Below, piece after piece: positions 31,021 through 32,128 of a stretch of 32,128 nucleotides of DNA. The position numbers and the translations under genes were made by a program. A model generated the notes under the pieces. That model saw only the letters and a program-made list of their open reading frames with translations. It made no database searches and was not told the origin of the DNA. Every line of letters begins with the position of its first letter. Within the stretch, counting starts at the first letter, position 1. Origin of the DNA: Bdellovibrio sp. ZAP7 (GTDB lineage: Bacteria; Bdellovibrionota; UBA1018; CAIMNF01); the NCBI GenBank assembly GCA_945874535.1, contig CAMCGZ010000026.1:1-32128 (forward strand), written 5' to 3'.

Positions 31021-32051
31021 CCCCTCCCGCTGAAATCGATCCTCGGATCAACCAGCACATAAGCCACGTCACTCATCAATTGTCCGAACATGACGACTCC
31101 GGACTGGATCACCGCGACCCCCATCAAGACATTGTAGTCCCGCGAATTGAGCGACTCGATCATGAGCCGCCCCATTCCGGGCAGACCGAATACGGACTCG
31201 ATCACGATCGAACCGGCCACAAATGCAGAGAGGAATCCACCGAGACCCACCATCAAGGGAAGGATCGCGTTCCGGAGAGCATGCTTCATGACCACCCGGC
31301 GTTCGGGCAAGCCCTTGGCGCGAGCAGTCCGGATAAAATCACTCGAAAGCACATCGAGGAGGGAATTTTTCATGAGCATGGTCAGGAAGGTAAAGCCCCC
31401 GAGCAAAGAAGCCGCCACAGGCAGGAACATGTGACGGGCGTAATCCACACACTTTTGCACGAAAGTGAAACTATCCCAGTCATCCGAACGGGCCCCACCG
31501 AGCGGGAACCAGGCCCCTCCCGGGAACACCCGGTCCGTACAGAATACGAGGAGAAGGACCACCGAAACCACCAGGGGCGGAATACTGTAGGCCACAAAGA
31601 GCCCGACGGAGCTCCCGATATCGAGGCGTGAGCCGTCCTTCAGAGCCTTCGCCATTCCGAGAAAAATACAAACGATGTAGGTCAAAAAGAAACCTGGAAT
31701 GCCGAAACCGACCGAGATCGGCACCCGCTCTGCAATGGTATGGATCGCCGGTTCGCGGGTCGCGGTGGAATCGCCGAAATCGAGCACTGCGATTTTCTTG
31801 AGCCAGTTCCAATAACGGACCGGCACGGGTTTATCGAGTCCGTATTGCTTTTCGAGCTCGGCCTTCAGTTTGGCGATGTCATCGACGGACATTGAGCGAC
31901 CGCCCCCGTCTCCGCCTCCGAACTGAATGCGGGCTAGGACTTCCTGGACTGGACCACCCGGCAGATAATTCTGAACAGCGAAATAAACCCCGGTCATCAG
32001 GAAGAACATCGGGATCATCGTCATGAGTCTTCGGATCAGATAGGCGAACAT
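31017..32051 (-). CDS. yejB: peptide ABC transporter permease, YejB type
   Basis: 344 residues of the DppB/OppB family. It starts MFAYLIRRLMTMIPMFFLM, continues with NYLPGGPVQEVLARIQFGGG, a glycine-rich insert before ELEKQYGLDKPVPVRYWNW that is typical of YejB, and has five to six TM helices. The EAA-type loop is FIRTARAKGLPERRVVMKHA and the end reads VDPRIDFSGRG. It forms the inner-membrane channel with YejE for peptides delivered by the periplasmic binding protein. GAGGAG precedes the ATG by a few bases, and the gene follows the yejA stop by 12 bases. Confidence 0.94.
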   Translation of the reverse strand: MFAYLIRRLMTMIPMFFLMTGVYFAVQNYLPGGPVQEVLARIQFGGGDGGGRSMSVDDIAKLKAELEKQYGLDKPVPVRYWNWLKKIAVLDFGDSTATREPAIHTIAERVPISVGFGIPGFFLTYIVCIFLGMAKALKDGSRLDIGSSVGLFVAYSIPPLVVSVVLLLVFCTDRVFPGGAWFPLGGARSDDWDSFTFVQKCVDYARHMFLPVAASLLGGFTFLTMLMKNSLLDVLSSDFIRTARAKGLPERRVVMKHALRNAILPLMVGLGGFLSAFVAGSIVIESVFGLPGMGRLMIESLNSRDYNVLMGVAVIQSGVVMFGQLMSDVAYVLVDPRIDFSGRG

Positions 32052-32063
32052 GGGCTCCTCGGA

Positions 32064-32128
32064 TCAGGGTTTTGCGGTGTAAATCGAGACCGGTGCGGTG
32101 TCACTGTACTTCATCAACCAGCGGGACG
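32064..32128 (-). CDS. yejA: C-terminal end of a peptide-binding protein, probable yejA (runs off the window)
   Basis: Only 20 residues and the stop (32064-32066) are inside the window: SRWLMKYSDTAPVSIYTAKP. The fragment is too short to identify on its own. The call rests on position: it ends 12 bases before yejB, where the family 5 solute-binding protein YejA is encoded in known yejABEF operons. Anything else reading out at this point is possible but less likely. Confidence 0.45.
   Translation of the reverse strand, partial: SRWLMKYSDTAPVSIYTAKP

Noticed and set aside
30250-31062. 270-residue + strand frame opposite yejE
   Set aside because: Highly charged shadow of a membrane-protein gene; no signal, motif or start site.
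1-32128. Mobile elements, CRISPR arrays, integrases, toxin-antitoxin pairs
   Set aside because: I found no transposase, direct-repeat array, att-like duplication around tRNA-Thr, or recognisable toxin-antitoxin genes on reading both strands.

Overview
The window looks like chromosomal DNA of a motile, didermic (Gram-negative) bacterium with a fairly GC-rich genome. The grounds are an LpxH-type lipid A enzyme, lipoproteins, an outer-membrane beta-barrel, LolA-like and FtsX-like envelope proteins, and a flagellar cap operon. The many exported hydrolases and cysteine-rich secreted proteins, together with the flagellar genes, would fit a Bdellovibrionota/Oligoflexia-type lineage. That placement is an inference from gene style and not something the sequence proves. 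I see no phage, transposon, CRISPR array or integrase; the window is densely packed core and accessory chromosome.

Layout. At 1-227 (-) is the start of rpsL, the head of a ribosomal protein operon. It is followed by tRNA-Thr(CGT) and two small exported proteins of unknown function. From 1507 to 10073 (+) runs a chemoreceptor and then a tightly coupled set: LolD/MacB-type ATPase, double FtsX-type permease, LolA-like periplasmic protein, DUF1302-like outer-membrane barrel and a metallo-beta-lactamase-fold hydrolase. Start/stop overlaps link the first four. Together they look like one transport route from inner membrane through periplasm to outer membrane, with unknown cargo.

From 16557 down to 10055 (-) lies a flagellar operon: FlaG-like protein, LpxH-type phosphoesterase, fliD, fliS, a FliT-position protein, a TPR protein, a 48-residue protein and a divergent GT9-like glycosyltransferase. 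The TPR/glycosyltransferase tail suggests modification of a flagellar protein. LpxH in the same operon hints at a link between lipid A and the flagellum, for example a sheath.

From 16770 to 20908 (+) are a lipoprotein with an internally duplicated domain, an M48 membrane metallopeptidase paired with an unknown membrane/coiled-coil protein, and a cysteine-rich secreted protein closed by a strong terminator. From 21034 come a V8-like serine protease, mnmA (+), a Nif3-family protein (-), a secreted HExxH protein and a YgiQ-type radical SAM protein (+), and a papain-like exported protein (-). Last are a three-gene operon with a GH16 glycoside hydrolase (+) and, facing it, yejA(partial)-yejB-yejE of a peptide ABC importer (-).

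Several genes (560+, mnmA, Nif3, 24173+, 27994+) have a -10-like hexamer only 5-9 bases before the ATG and no Shine-Dalgarno sequence, so leaderless mRNAs may be common in this organism.
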